From NCBI RefSeq assembly GCF_000423225.1, contig NZ_AUHO01000011.1:1-64000 (forward strand): a stretch of DNA of 64,000 bases, read 5' to 3'. Under the pieces are notes generated by a model that did no database searches, was not told the origin of the DNA, and worked only from the letters and a program-made list of their open reading frames with translations. Position numbers and translations under genes: made by a program. Origin of the DNA: Kaistia adipata DSM 17808. Its GTDB lineage: Bacteria > Pseudomonadota > Alphaproteobacteria > Rhizobiales > Kaistiaceae. This document shows positions 1 to 8,185 of the stretch, piece by piece; within the stretch, counting starts at the first letter, position 1; every line of letters starts with the position of its first letter.

Positions 1-80
1 CACGCTTGGCTGATGATCGCCTGCATCAAACTCCTCGTCAGGCGCCTCAGCCAAGCCCGATGTTGAATTATGGGCCGGAT

Positions 81-227
81 TCTGAGGTGCCCGGCAAGGC
101 CGGGCCTCGAAGGAGAGTCCAGGGAACACCGTGATCTGGATCGCGGCAGGGCGTCGTCGGCAAGCCGATAGTGCCCCGCTGGATCCTCCTTCGAGGCTTC
201 GCTGACGCGAAGCACCGCAGGATGATG
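81..227. repeat. Pair of inverted REP-like palindromes
   Basis: Two short palindromic units face each other in the intergenic sequence before the first gene. The left unit has a stem at 89-94/100-105 and the right one at 196-202/207-213. Their shared part gives inverted arms at 104-122 and 179-197, 19 bases with two mismatches. Units carrying the core CCTTCGAGGC next to a GC-rich hairpin and ending in a GGATGA-type tail resemble the REP elements that are abundant in Hyphomicrobiales genomes; that comparison is from memory. The rest of 1-274 shows no gene that I can support. Confidence 0.6.
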
Positions 228-274
228 GCAGAGGGTATCCCGTCGGCCCGAACGGCTCGGTGCCTTGGCCGCCC

Positions 275-1237
275 CTACGCCACCGACTCCATCCACTCGG
301 CCACCGCCTCATAGGTGGCGATCGTGGCCGGCGGCGGGTTCGGCACGCCGATGAAGCCGTGATTGACGCCCTGGACGTGCCTGTGGGTCACGGCCACGCC
401 CGCCGCCGCGAGGCGGGCGGCGAACAGGGCGCCGTCCTGCGCCAGCACGTCATAGGCCGCCGTCACCACCAGCGTCGGCGGCAACGCCTTGAGATCGGCG
501 AGGTCGGCGGCGAGCGGCGAGCAGCGTGGGTCGTTCCAGCTGTCGGGATCCGGCGCGTAGAGGTCGCGGAACCAGAGCATATCGGCGGTCGACAGGCCGG
601 CGCTGCCGTCGCCGAAGGCCCGATAGGATTCGCCGACGCCGATCGCCGTCATGTCGGTGACGGGATAGAACGCGATCAGGCCGGCGGGCTGGCGCCCGCG
701 TTCGCCGGTCCCCGGCAGCACGGCGGCGATCGCCAGCGTCGCGCCGGCGCTGTCGCCGGCCACGAAGACGCGCTCGGGATCGGCGCCGAGGCCCGCGGCG
801 CGCGCGAGGAGATCAGCGAGCGCCGCGTCGGCGTCCGCCGGACCGGCGGGAAAGGGATGCTCGGGCGCCAGGCGATAGTTGACCGAGACGACGATCGCGC
901 CCGATGCGATGGCGAGACGGCGGGCATTGCGGTCATGCGTATCGTAGCTGCCAAGCACGAAGCCGCCGCCGTGGAAATAGACGATCAGCGGCGCCGAGGC
1001 GGCGACGTTGGGTCGATAGAGCCGCGCGCGCAGCGGACCAGCCGCGCCCGCGACCTCGATCGCCTCGACCACAACCACTTCCGGCATGCGGTCCGGATTC
1101 GCCTGCATTTCCTCGAACATCGCCTTGGCAATTTCGGGCCCGACATCGGGGAAGGCGGGCCGGGCGCGCCGGGCGGCGACGCCTTCCGCCAGCAGCGGAT
1201 GCAGCGGTTCAGTCGGGGTCAGATCAGAACTTGCCAT
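275..1237 (-). CDS. Alpha/beta hydrolase, HSL-family esterase
   Basis: This 320-residue protein belongs to the alpha/beta hydrolase-3 (hormone-sensitive lipase) family, which hydrolyses carboxylic esters or lactones. The oxyanion-hole motif HGGG lies near residue 89 and the nucleophile elbow GDSAG near 162; the catalytic Asp (in AAYDVL) and His (in GVNHGF) follow in the expected order. Length is normal for the family and there is no signal peptide, so it is cytosolic. It lies immediately downstream of the RraA-like and UxaA-like genes on the same strand and overlaps the end of the RraA-like gene by 14 bases, so it is probably the last gene of that operon. A role as a lactonase or esterase feeding the pathway is inferred from position only. 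Confidence 0.9.
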   Translation of the reverse strand: MASSDLTPTEPLHPLLAEGVAARRARPAFPDVGPEIAKAMFEEMQANPDRMPEVVVVEAIEVAGAAGPLRARLYRPNVAASAPLIVYFHGGGFVLGSYDTHDRNARRLAIASGAIVVSVNYRLAPEHPFPAGPADADAALADLLARAAGLGADPERVFVAGDSAGATLAIAAVLPGTGERGRQPAGLIAFYPVTDMTAIGVGESYRAFGDGSAGLSTADMLWFRDLYAPDPDSWNDPRCSPLAADLADLKALPPTLVVTAAYDVLAQDGALFAARLAAAGVAVTHRHVQGVNHGFIGVPNPPPATIATYEAVAEWMESVA

Positions 1238-1862
1238 ATTTCAGATAGGCCTCTTGAGGGTCCGTGCCCGCGAGGATGGCGGTCCGGACCCGGTTTTCCG
1301 TTGCAATCGCCGTCTCGGCCCGCTCGACCACTTCCGCGAGATGCTCCGCCGGAATGCGGACCAGCCCATCGCGGTCGCCCAGGAAGTAGTCACCCGGCCG
1401 GATGGCGATGCCGCCGATCTCGATCGGAACCTCGGTCGCGACCGGCAGCCAGTGGCCGACAATATCACGCGGGGTAAAGCCCCGGCACCAGATCTGGAAG
1501 CCCATTTCCAGCAGGAAATTCACGTCGCGGGCAAAGCCGTCGACGATGCAGCCGCGCACGCCCTTGTTCTTCAGCGTCTCGGCCGAGAGCTCGCCCATAT
1601 GCGCCACGACCCGGTCGTTCGGCTGCGACACCCAGATCGAGCCGGCCGGCGCCTTGGAAAGCAGCCCCGTCCAAGCGAGCAGCGTCTCGTGACCGTCCGC
1701 CTTGGGATCGGCCCGGCCCTCGATGGTGAAGGCGGGGCCCGCCATGGCGCGCTCCGGCAGGATCGGCCGCAGTTCGGCCGGCAGCGTGAAGTCACGCAGG
1801 CCCATGGCGCGCATGACGTCGTGCACGACGCCGGTGTAACACGCCTCGAGGCGCGCGGTCAT
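1224..1862 (-). CDS. RraA-like family protein (aldolase or ribonuclease-regulator fold)
   Basis: This 212-residue protein belongs to the RraA / 4-hydroxy-4-methyl-2-oxoglutarate aldolase family. The segments GFARDV and GDRDGLVRIP are typical of it. Class II pyruvate aldolases of this family usually carry R-D-x2-E/D at the metal site; here the segment reads RDVNF, so the last acidic residue is not evident and the activity may differ. The start is the ATG at 1862; the open frame continues upstream only through the neighbouring gene. It lies between the UxaA-like large-subunit gene and the esterase gene, which favours a catabolic lyase or aldolase role over RNase E regulation. Confidence 0.82.
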   Translation of the reverse strand: MTARLEACYTGVVHDVMRAMGLRDFTLPAELRPILPERAMAGPAFTIEGRADPKADGHETLLAWTGLLSKAPAGSIWVSQPNDRVVAHMGELSAETLKNKGVRGCIVDGFARDVNFLLEMGFQIWCRGFTPRDIVGHWLPVATEVPIEIGGIAIRPGDYFLGDRDGLVRIPAEHLAEVVERAETAIATENRVRTAILAGTDPQEAYLKYGKF

Positions 1863-1902
1863 ATCGGTCAAAGCATCCTCCCTGATGTGCTCGATTGCCC
1901 CG

Positions 1903-3111
1903 TCAGACCGGCAGGCAGGCTGGCCCGATCGGCTCGAAGCTCTTGTAGCCAAGAACGAATTCCTGGTGCGCCAGTTCCTCGGACTTGGTGCGCCCGCCCT
2001 GGCCGAGTCCGACCACGAGATCGTGGATCTCCCGCCCGACGGCGTCGAGGCTGGCCTTGCCCTCGATGATCCGCCCGGCGTCGACATCCATGTCGTCCTC
2101 CATCCGCCGGTAGGTCTCGGGATTGGCGCAGATCTTCACCACCGGCGAGATCGCGGAGCCAACGACCGAGCCGCGCCCGGTGACGAACAGCACGGCATGG
2201 CTGCCGCAGGCGATCAGCTCGGCGATCTCGGCATTGTCGTTGATGTTCGGAAAGCCGAATCGCACCTCGCCATCCGGCACGACGTCGAGCAGGTAGAGCC
2301 CGCCATGCGGCGGCACGTCGCCGGGCTTGATCAGACCCGAGATCGGCGAGGCGCCGGATTTCGCGTAGGCGCCCATCGACTTCTCCTCGATGGTCGTGAG
2401 CCCGCCCTCGGCATTGCCGGCGGCGAACGAGCCATAGCCGAGCGTCGCGTAGTAGCGCGCCGCCTTGGCGACGGATTGTTCCAGGATCGCTCCCAGCTCC
2501 GGCGTCACGGCCCGCGCGGCCATGATGTGCTCGCAGCCGATCAGCTCGCCCGTTTCCTCGAAGATGCAGGCGGCGCCCTCGGCGACGAACATGTCGAAGG
2601 CGCGCCCGGCGGCGGGATTGCCGGAAATGCCGGACGTGCCGTCGGAACCGCCGCAGACCGTGCCGATGACGAGCTCGCTCGGATCCATCGGAACCGTCGG
2701 CGCGGCATCGAGCAGGGCGCGCTGCTCGGCGACGAAGGCCCTGCCCTCGTCCATCGATTTGCGCGTGCCGCCGGTCGCCTGGATGACGATCGTCTTCACC
2801 GGTCGGCCGCTCTCGCGCACCACGCGCTCCAGCGCGTATTTGTTGAAGCTCTCGCAGCCGAGCGAGATCAAGAGCACCGCGCCGACATTCGGGTGGGTGC
2901 AGAGCCGTTCCATCATCCGCTCGGCATAGGCATTCGGGTAGCAGCCCGGAAAGCCGATGACATGGACGTCGTGTTCGCGAAACGGGATCGCGATCTCGCG
3001 CGCGACATGGTGGGCGCATTCGACGAGATAGGCGACGACGACGGTGTTGCGGATGCCCTTGCGGCCGTCGCTGCGCAGCCAGCCCTGCATGGTCGAGCCT
3101 TGCATGGTCAT
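1903..3111 (-). CDS. UxaA/SuyB-type lyase, large subunit
   Basis: This 402-residue protein matches the C-terminal catalytic part of altronate/galactarate dehydratases (UxaA, GarD) and the large subunit SuyB of sulfolactate sulfo-lyase. The N-terminal segments GRKGIRNT and IGFPGCYPN, an LGCES segment, and the later CGGSDGTSGI segment are hallmarks of the family, and several of those Cys residues are candidates for metal binding. Its start overlaps the stop of the small-subunit gene by four bases, so the two are translationally coupled. The split small/large arrangement fits SuyAB-like and split UxaA-like enzymes equally, so the substrate, a sugar acid or sulfolactate-like hydroxy acid, is open. 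Confidence 0.87.
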   Translation of the reverse strand: MTMQGSTMQGWLRSDGRKGIRNTVVVAYLVECAHHVAREIAIPFREHDVHVIGFPGCYPNAYAERMMERLCTHPNVGAVLLISLGCESFNKYALERVVRESGRPVKTIVIQATGGTRKSMDEGRAFVAEQRALLDAAPTVPMDPSELVIGTVCGGSDGTSGISGNPAAGRAFDMFVAEGAACIFEETGELIGCEHIMAARAVTPELGAILEQSVAKAARYYATLGYGSFAAGNAEGGLTTIEEKSMGAYAKSGASPISGLIKPGDVPPHGGLYLLDVVPDGEVRFGFPNINDNAEIAELIACGSHAVLFVTGRGSVVGSAISPVVKICANPETYRRMEDDMDVDAGRIIEGKASLDAVGREIHDLVVGLGQGGRTKSEELAHQEFVLGYKSFEPIGPACLPV

Positions 3112-3485
3112 GCCCGTCCCTCCTTGCCGCCGGCCGCGTCCATCAGATGATAGGTCGGCGTATAGTCGCTCTTCACATTGTGGACGTGCACCGGCGCCCC
3201 GGCCGCGATCGCCTTGGTCGCGGTGCCGATCGGCGCGCCGTATTTGACGATCTTCTCGCCGGCCCGAATCGGCCGCCGCGCCAGCTTGTGGCCGAGCGGC
3301 AGGTCGGCGGCGAGCGTCACCGTCGTGCCCTCGACCGCGACGGCTTCACCCGCCCGGATCCGGGAACGCGCCACCAGCACGTTGTCGGCCTCCGACAGCA
3401 GCAGCAGGCGCGCATCGCTGCGCTCGCCGCCATCGGAGGGCTGTCCGCCAAGTTGTTGCAAAGGCTCATGATCAGGAAGCGGCAT
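3108..3485 (-). CDS. SAF-domain small subunit of UxaA/SuyA-type lyase
   Basis: This 125-residue protein is a stand-alone SAF domain, equivalent to the N-terminus of UxaA or to SuyA. The segments AGEAVAVEG, LPLGHKLA and IRAGEKIVKYG are characteristic, as is the C-terminal VHVHNV. The ATG at 3485 places the first residues directly before the conserved domain; a longer upstream frame runs into AT-rich intergenic DNA and is unlikely to be translated. It is the first gene of the leftward operon and overlaps the large-subunit start by four bases. It is transcribed divergently from the GntR gene, which probably controls it. Confidence 0.85.
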   Translation of the reverse strand: MPLPDHEPLQQLGGQPSDGGERSDARLLLLSEADNVLVARSRIRAGEAVAVEGTTVTLAADLPLGHKLARRPIRAGEKIVKYGAPIGTATKAIAAGAPVHVHNVKSDYTPTYHLMDAAGGKEGRA

Positions 3486-3604
3486 GGCAATCGGGCTCTG
3501 CTCAAATATCCGTCTCTCGATAACCGAGCTACCGGATCGGACGACCAAAAGAAACAAAAAATTTTTTATTGCGAGCGGGCCAGATACACGCTTATCGTTG
3601 CGGC
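3486..3604. promoter_or_regulatory. Divergent promoter region, lyase operon / GntR gene
   Basis: This 119-base gap separates two divergent genes. It is clearly richer in A and T than its surroundings and contains a perfect 12-base palindrome, AAAAAATTTTTT, at 3556-3567. The usual autoregulatory arrangement of FCD-type GntR proteins makes this the likely operator region. I cannot point to a certain operator half-site. Confidence 0.5.
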
Positions 3605-4285
3605 ATGCCCAAACTGAAGCGCGCCACACTCGCAGAGCAGGCCTATGAGGAGTTGCGGAGCCAGATCGTCTCCGGACGCCTGGCGGCCGGACAACGCCTG
3701 CTGGCCGATCAGCTCGCCGGCGAGCTGATGATCAGCCAGACGCCGGTCAAGGAAGCGCTCGCCATGCTGGCGCGGGACGGCCTGATCGAGGGTGCCTCGC
3801 GCCGCGCCTCCGTGGTGCGGCGGTTCACGCCGGAGGTTATCCGCGAGATCTTCGAGGCGCGCATGCTGGTCGAGCTCGACGCGCTCGGACGCGGCATCGC
3901 CGCCGGCCGGGCGACGCCGGAATTCGTCGCCAATCTGCGCGCCATCTTCGACGCGCACATGGCCGAGGTCGCCAAGCAGAACAGCGAGGCGCTGGCCGAG
4001 GCCATCCGCCTCGACCGCGAGTTCCACGAGCTGATCGTCCAGCTCGGCGCCAACGAGACGATCGCCAGCTGGCACAAGGTCATCCAGCGCCAGACCCAGA
4101 CGATCCGCAATTTCACGCTCAAGAACTACACGCTGGAGCGGACGCGGCAGGAGCATTCCGCGATCGTCGAGGCGCTGGCGAAGGGCGAAGCCGAACAGGC
4201 CGTCGCCGCGCTCCGGGCGCATCTGCTCGCGAGCCGCGATGCCATGATGTCGCGCGCACCGGAGGATTTTCCAGTCCGCGCCTGA
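3605..4285 (+). CDS. GntR-family transcriptional regulator, FCD subfamily
   Basis: This 226-residue protein has an N-terminal winged helix (about residues 8-72; LAEQAYEELRSQIVSGRLA, then the recognition-helix segment SQTPVKEALAML) and a C-terminal all-helical FCD ligand-binding domain. The FCD metal-site pattern appears as DREFHE, then an Arg/Glu-rich helix ending EHSAIVEAL. FCD regulators usually bind organic or sugar acids. The ATG at 3605 is chosen because it begins immediately before the conserved helix. It sits between the divergent UxaA-like operon and a downstream sugar-type ABC transporter, so it most likely senses a substrate or intermediate of that pathway. Confidence 0.9.
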   Translation: MPKLKRATLAEQAYEELRSQIVSGRLAAGQRLLADQLAGELMISQTPVKEALAMLARDGLIEGASRRASVVRRFTPEVIREIFEARMLVELDALGRGIAAGRATPEFVANLRAIFDAHMAEVAKQNSEALAEAIRLDREFHELIVQLGANETIASWHKVIQRQTQTIRNFTLKNYTLERTRQEHSAIVEALAKGEAEQAVAALRAHLLASRDAMMSRAPEDFPVRA

Positions 4286-4409
4286 GGGCGGACGCCAGAC
4301 GGTCTAGCGCGATGTCGGAGGAGGACGTCGCCGCGGGAACGAGGCCGCCGGAACAACCGGTCGCTCCCCGGCACGGGACTGCGTGACTGAACCAGTGGGA
4401 GGAAACCAC

Positions 4410-5426
4410 ATGAAGATGCTGAAAAAGACCGCCCCGATCCTGGGCGCGGCACTTCTGGCGACGATGATAGGGGCGGGCGGCGCCAAGGCGGATGGCGAGA
4501 AGGTGGCGGTCGACCTGACCACCCTCACCTCGCCGTTCTGGACCTCCTACAACCGCTACATCGTCGAGGAGGCGAAGAAGCAGGGCGTCGAGCTGCTCGA
4601 GCCGTTCAACTCCGAGTTCGACACGGCCAAGCAGATCACCGGCGTGCAGAACGCGCTGTCGCTCGGCGCCAAGGGCATCATCTTCTCGCCGTTCGAATCC
4701 GCCGCCGCCGGCTCCGTGCTGAAGGCGGCCGAGAAGGCCGGCGCCAAGGTCGTCGCCGTCGACGTCGCCCCCGACAACGGCCCCGTGGCGATCGTCGTGC
4801 GCGCCAACAACCTCGCCTATGGCGAGAAGGCCTGCAAGTTCATCGGCGACAACGTCAAGGAAGGCCCGGTCGTCCAGATCATGGGCGACCAGGCCTCGAT
4901 CAACGGGCGCGACCGCGGCAACGGTTTTCGCGAGTGCATCACCAAGAACTATCCGAAGCTGAAGCTGCTCGAGATCCCGACCAAGGCGTGGTCGGGTGAA
5001 GATGCCGCCGCCGGCCTCGACGCGCTGCTCAACGCGCAGCCCGACCTGAAGGCGATCTACATGCACGCGGGCGGCGTGTTCCTGGCACCGACGCTGCAGA
5101 CGCTGAAGCGCAAGAACATGCTGAAGCCGGCCGGCGAGGAAGGCCACATCGTCATCGTCTCGAACGACGGCATCCCGCAGGAGTTCGACGCGATCCGCAA
5201 GGGCGAGATCGACGCCACCGTCTCGCAGCCGGCCGATCTCTACGCGAAATACGGCATCCAGTACCTGAAGGACGCGATCAACGGGAAGACCTTCGCGCCC
5301 GGCCCGACCGACCACGACAGCAACATCGTCGAGGTTCGCCCGGGCGTGCTGGAGGACCAGCTCGCGGCCCCGCTCGTGACCAAGGAAAACGTCGACGACA
5401 AGGCCTTCTGGGGCAACCAGCTCTAG
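4410..5426 (+). CDS. Sugar ABC transporter substrate-binding protein
   Basis: This 338-residue periplasmic binding protein belongs to the Peripla_BP_4 (ribose/galactose-binding) family. It begins with a Sec signal peptide ending near AKADG (residues 1-28). The mature protein shows the two-lobe fold, including FNSEFDTAKQI, IIFSPFES, GAKVVAVDV and later VSNDGIPQEFDA. A good ribosome-binding site (GGGAGGA at 4397-4403) precedes the ATG at 4410, so a nine-residue upstream extension is rejected. It is the first gene of a binding protein, ATPase and permease set. A hairpin immediately downstream may favour higher synthesis of this component. The substrate cannot be named; the flanking lyase operon suggests a sugar, sugar acid or related hydroxy acid. 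Confidence 0.92.
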   Translation: MKMLKKTAPILGAALLATMIGAGGAKADGEKVAVDLTTLTSPFWTSYNRYIVEEAKKQGVELLEPFNSEFDTAKQITGVQNALSLGAKGIIFSPFESAAAGSVLKAAEKAGAKVVAVDVAPDNGPVAIVVRANNLAYGEKACKFIGDNVKEGPVVQIMGDQASINGRDRGNGFRECITKNYPKLKLLEIPTKAWSGEDAAAGLDALLNAQPDLKAIYMHAGGVFLAPTLQTLKRKNMLKPAGEEGHIVIVSNDGIPQEFDAIRKGEIDATVSQPADLYAKYGIQYLKDAINGKTFAPGPTDHDSNIVEVRPGVLEDQLAAPLVTKENVDDKAFWGNQL

Positions 5427-5434
5427 CAGCATCG

Positions 5435-5467
5435 AAAGGTTCGGGAAGTGCCGCTTCCCGAACCTTT
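5435..5467 (+). terminator. Hairpin after the binding-protein gene
   Basis: A 14-base perfect stem (AAAGGTTCGGGAAG at 5435-5448 pairing with 5454-5467) with a five-base loop ends in TTTT. It lies inside the ABC operon, so it is more likely a partial terminator or 3'-end stabiliser giving excess binding protein than a full stop. Confidence 0.75.
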
Positions 5468-5578
5468 TCAGGAACTTGCGGTCAGCCCCTGACGCAAAGG
5501 ATCGGCGCGAGCGCCGATCCGCCTCAGCTCCGGAGAATTCGATGCCCCTTCATTCCTCCCACCACCGGCGAGGCAGCC

Positions 5579-7090
5579 ATGCCGTCGACTGATCCCGCGG
5601 TCCCGATCGTCGAGGCGCGCGGCGTCTCCAAGCGCTACGGGCCGACCACCGCCCTGCACGAGGCGCACATCAAGGTGTTCGCGGGCGAGTCGCACGCGCT
5701 CGTCGGCCGCAACGGCGCCGGCAAGTCGACGCTGGTCGGCATCCTGACCGGCCTGCGCGCGCCGGATTCGGGCGAGGTGCTGTTCTCGGGCGAGCCCGCG
5801 CCGGCGATCGCCGACCGCGAAGGCTGGCGCCGCCACGTCGCCTGCGTCTATCAGCATTCGACCATCATCCCCGACCTGACCGTCGCGGAGAACCTGTTCA
5901 TCAACCGCCATCCGACCGAGCACGGCTTCATCAGCTGGTCGACGCTGCGCCGCCGGGCGCGCGCGCTGCTCGACCAATGGGGCGTTGCCGTCTCGGAGGA
6001 TGCCCGCGCCGGCGATCTCAAGATCGAGGCACGCCAGCTGGTCGAGATCGCCCGCGCGCTTTCCTATGGCGCCCGCTTCATCATCCTCGACGAGCCGACC
6101 GCCCAGCTCGACGGCGAGGAGATCAAGCGTCTCTTCGTCCGCATCCGCGAGCTGCAGTCGGCCGGCGTGACCTTCCTGTTCATCTCGCACCACCTGCAGG
6201 AGGTCTACGAGATCTGCCAGACGGTCACCGTGCTGCGCGACGCCCGCCACATCATCACCGCGCCCGTCGCCGACCTGCCCAAGGACCGGCTGATCGAGGC
6301 GATGACGGGCGAGCATGCCAGCCTCGCCGTCGCCGACGCGGCCGGGCGCACGGTGCCCGCCGACGCGGCCGTCGCGCTCGAGATCGACAATCTCTCCGGC
6401 GAAGACTTCGACAAGGTGAGCTTCACCATCCGCCGTGGCGAGGTGGTCGGCCTCTCCGGTCCGACCGGCGGCGGCCGCATCGGTCTCGCCGAGGCGGTGG
6501 CCGGCCTCGCGCCCTATTCCGGCGGCGCGATCCGCATCGACAGGAAGACCCTGCCCTCGGGCGACGTCAGCGCGGCGCTCGAACTCGGCGTCGGCTGCGT
6601 GCCGAAGAGCCGGCACGACCAGGGCCTCGTGCTGTCGCAATCCGTCGCCGACAACGCGACCATGACCGTGAACCGCCACATGGGCCCGCTCGGCTTCATC
6701 GCGCCGAAGCGCCGCGCCGAGCTGACGAACCGGACGATCCAGTCGCTCGGCATCGTCACGCAGGGCCCGGACCAGCTCGTCTCCGGCCTCTCCGGCGGCA
6801 ACCAGCAGAAGGTCGTGATGGGCCGGGCGCTCGCCAACGAGCCCTCCGTGCTGGTGCTGATGGATCCAACCGCCGGCGTCGACGTCAAATCGAAGGAGGC
6901 GCTGCTCACCGTGGTCGAGCGAATGCGGCAGGAGGGCAAGGCGATCCTCGTCGTCAGCGGCGAGATCGAGGATCTGAAGACCTGTGACCGCGTGCTGGTG
7001 ATGCGGCACGGATCGGTCGTCGCGGAACACAAGGCAGGCTGGAGCGACAACGCGCTCGTCGCCTCCATCGAAGGGATCGAGCTCGCATGA
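5579..7090 (+). CDS. Sugar ABC transporter ATP-binding protein (tandem ATPase)
   Basis: This 503-residue protein has two ABC domains, as in RbsA/MglA. The first domain has an intact Walker A (GRNGAGKST, residues 43-51) and a Walker B with LDEPTAQLD, but a degenerate signature (KIEARQ). The second has a degenerate Walker A (GPTGGGRI) and a full signature (LSGGNQQKV). This half-and-half pattern is normal for carbohydrate importers of the CUT2 class. The ATG at 5579 has GAGG upstream. The stop overlaps the permease start by four bases, showing translational coupling. Confidence 0.93.
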   Translation: MPSTDPAVPIVEARGVSKRYGPTTALHEAHIKVFAGESHALVGRNGAGKSTLVGILTGLRAPDSGEVLFSGEPAPAIADREGWRRHVACVYQHSTIIPDLTVAENLFINRHPTEHGFISWSTLRRRARALLDQWGVAVSEDARAGDLKIEARQLVEIARALSYGARFIILDEPTAQLDGEEIKRLFVRIRELQSAGVTFLFISHHLQEVYEICQTVTVLRDARHIITAPVADLPKDRLIEAMTGEHASLAVADAAGRTVPADAAVALEIDNLSGEDFDKVSFTIRRGEVVGLSGPTGGGRIGLAEAVAGLAPYSGGAIRIDRKTLPSGDVSAALELGVGCVPKSRHDQGLVLSQSVADNATMTVNRHMGPLGFIAPKRRAELTNRTIQSLGIVTQGPDQLVSGLSGGNQQKVVMGRALANEPSVLVLMDPTAGVDVKSKEALLTVVERMRQEGKAILVVSGEIEDLKTCDRVLVMRHGSVVAEHKAGWSDNALVASIEGIELA

Positions 7091-8112
7091 ACACGCATCA
7101 ATCCGCCACGGCCGCGACGACCCTGGCCAGCCCCGCCAAGCCGGCCGCGCGCCGGTCGAGGATCCGCCTGCACGACCTGGCCCTGCTGCCGGCGCTGGTG
7201 ATCCTGATCATCATCGGCGCCTTCATCAGCCCGGCGTTCCTGACCCACGGCAACATCAACACCATCCTGACCTCCTCCGCCGCGCTGGCGCTGGTGGTAC
7301 TGGCCGAGTCGTTGATCATCATCACCGGCAAGTTCGACCTGTCGCTCGAATCGACGGCCGGCTTCGCGCCGGCGATCGGCGCCCTGCTCGTGCTGCCGGT
7401 CGCCAATAACGGCTTCGGCGTCGAACTGCCGACCTTCGTCGGCATCCTGATCGTGCTCGGCGTCGGCGCGCTGATCGGCCTGGTCAACGGCATCCTCGTC
7501 GTGCGCTTCACGCTAAACGCCTTCATCGTGACGCTGGCCATGCTGATCATCCTGCGCGGCATGCTGGTCGGCGCCACCAGCGGTCGGACGCTGTTCGACC
7601 TGCCGGACGCCTTCTACGCGCTGATGATCATCACGATCCTCGGCCTGCCGCTCGCGGTCTGGCTCGCGGCGCTCGCCTTCGCCATCGCCGCCATCATGCT
7701 GCGCTATCACCGGCTCGGCCGCGCGCTCTACGCGATCGGCGGCAATCCGGAGGCGGCGCGCGCCGCCGGCATCCGCGTCGAGCGCATCACCATCGGCGTC
7801 TACATATTGGCGGGCATCCTGGCGGCGATCGGCGGGCTGGTGATTACCGGTTATGTCGGCGCGATCAGCGCCAACCAGGGCAACGGCATGATCTTCACCG
7901 TCTTCGCCGCCGCCGTGATCGGTGGCATCTCGCTCGACGGCGGCCGCGGCACCATGTTCGGCGCGCTCACCGGCGTGCTGCTTCTCGGCGTCGTGCAGAA
8001 CCTGCTGACGCTGGCGCAGGTGCCGTCCTTCTGGATCCAGGCGATCTACGGCGCGATCATCCTCGGCGCCCTGATGGTGGCCCGGCTCGCCTCCGGCAAG
8101 GCGCAGACCTGA
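7087..8112 (+). CDS. Sugar ABC transporter permease, CUT2 class
   Basis: This 341-residue inner-membrane protein of the RbsC family has about ten hydrophobic segments after a short basic N-terminus. The GGNPEAARAAGI segment, about 215 residues in, is the conserved cytoplasmic loop that docks with the ATPase in this family. It is translationally coupled to the ATPase gene by the ATGA overlap at 7087-7090 and is the last gene of the transport operon, followed by a strong hairpin. Confidence 0.93.
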   Translation: MNTHQSATAATTLASPAKPAARRSRIRLHDLALLPALVILIIIGAFISPAFLTHGNINTILTSSAALALVVLAESLIIITGKFDLSLESTAGFAPAIGALLVLPVANNGFGVELPTFVGILIVLGVGALIGLVNGILVVRFTLNAFIVTLAMLIILRGMLVGATSGRTLFDLPDAFYALMIITILGLPLAVWLAALAFAIAAIMLRYHRLGRALYAIGGNPEAARAAGIRVERITIGVYILAGILAAIGGLVITGYVGAISANQGNGMIFTVFAAAVIGGISLDGGRGTMFGALTGVLLLGVVQNLLTLAQVPSFWIQAIYGAIILGALMVARLASGKAQT

Positions 8113-8130
8113 TGCCGAATCCGGAATGAG

Positions 8131-8160
8131 GAAGCCGCCGCGCGGAGGCGCGGCGGCTTC
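8131..8160 (+). terminator. Terminator hairpin of the ABC operon
   Basis: A 13-base perfect stem (GAAGCCGCCGCGC, 8131-8143, with 8148-8160) and a four-base loop follow the permease stop by about 20 bases. It is followed by TCCTTCTCC rather than a pure T run. It lies between converging genes and may serve both. Confidence 0.7.
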
Positions 8161-8185
8161 TCCTTCTCCTGCAACCAATGAATCG

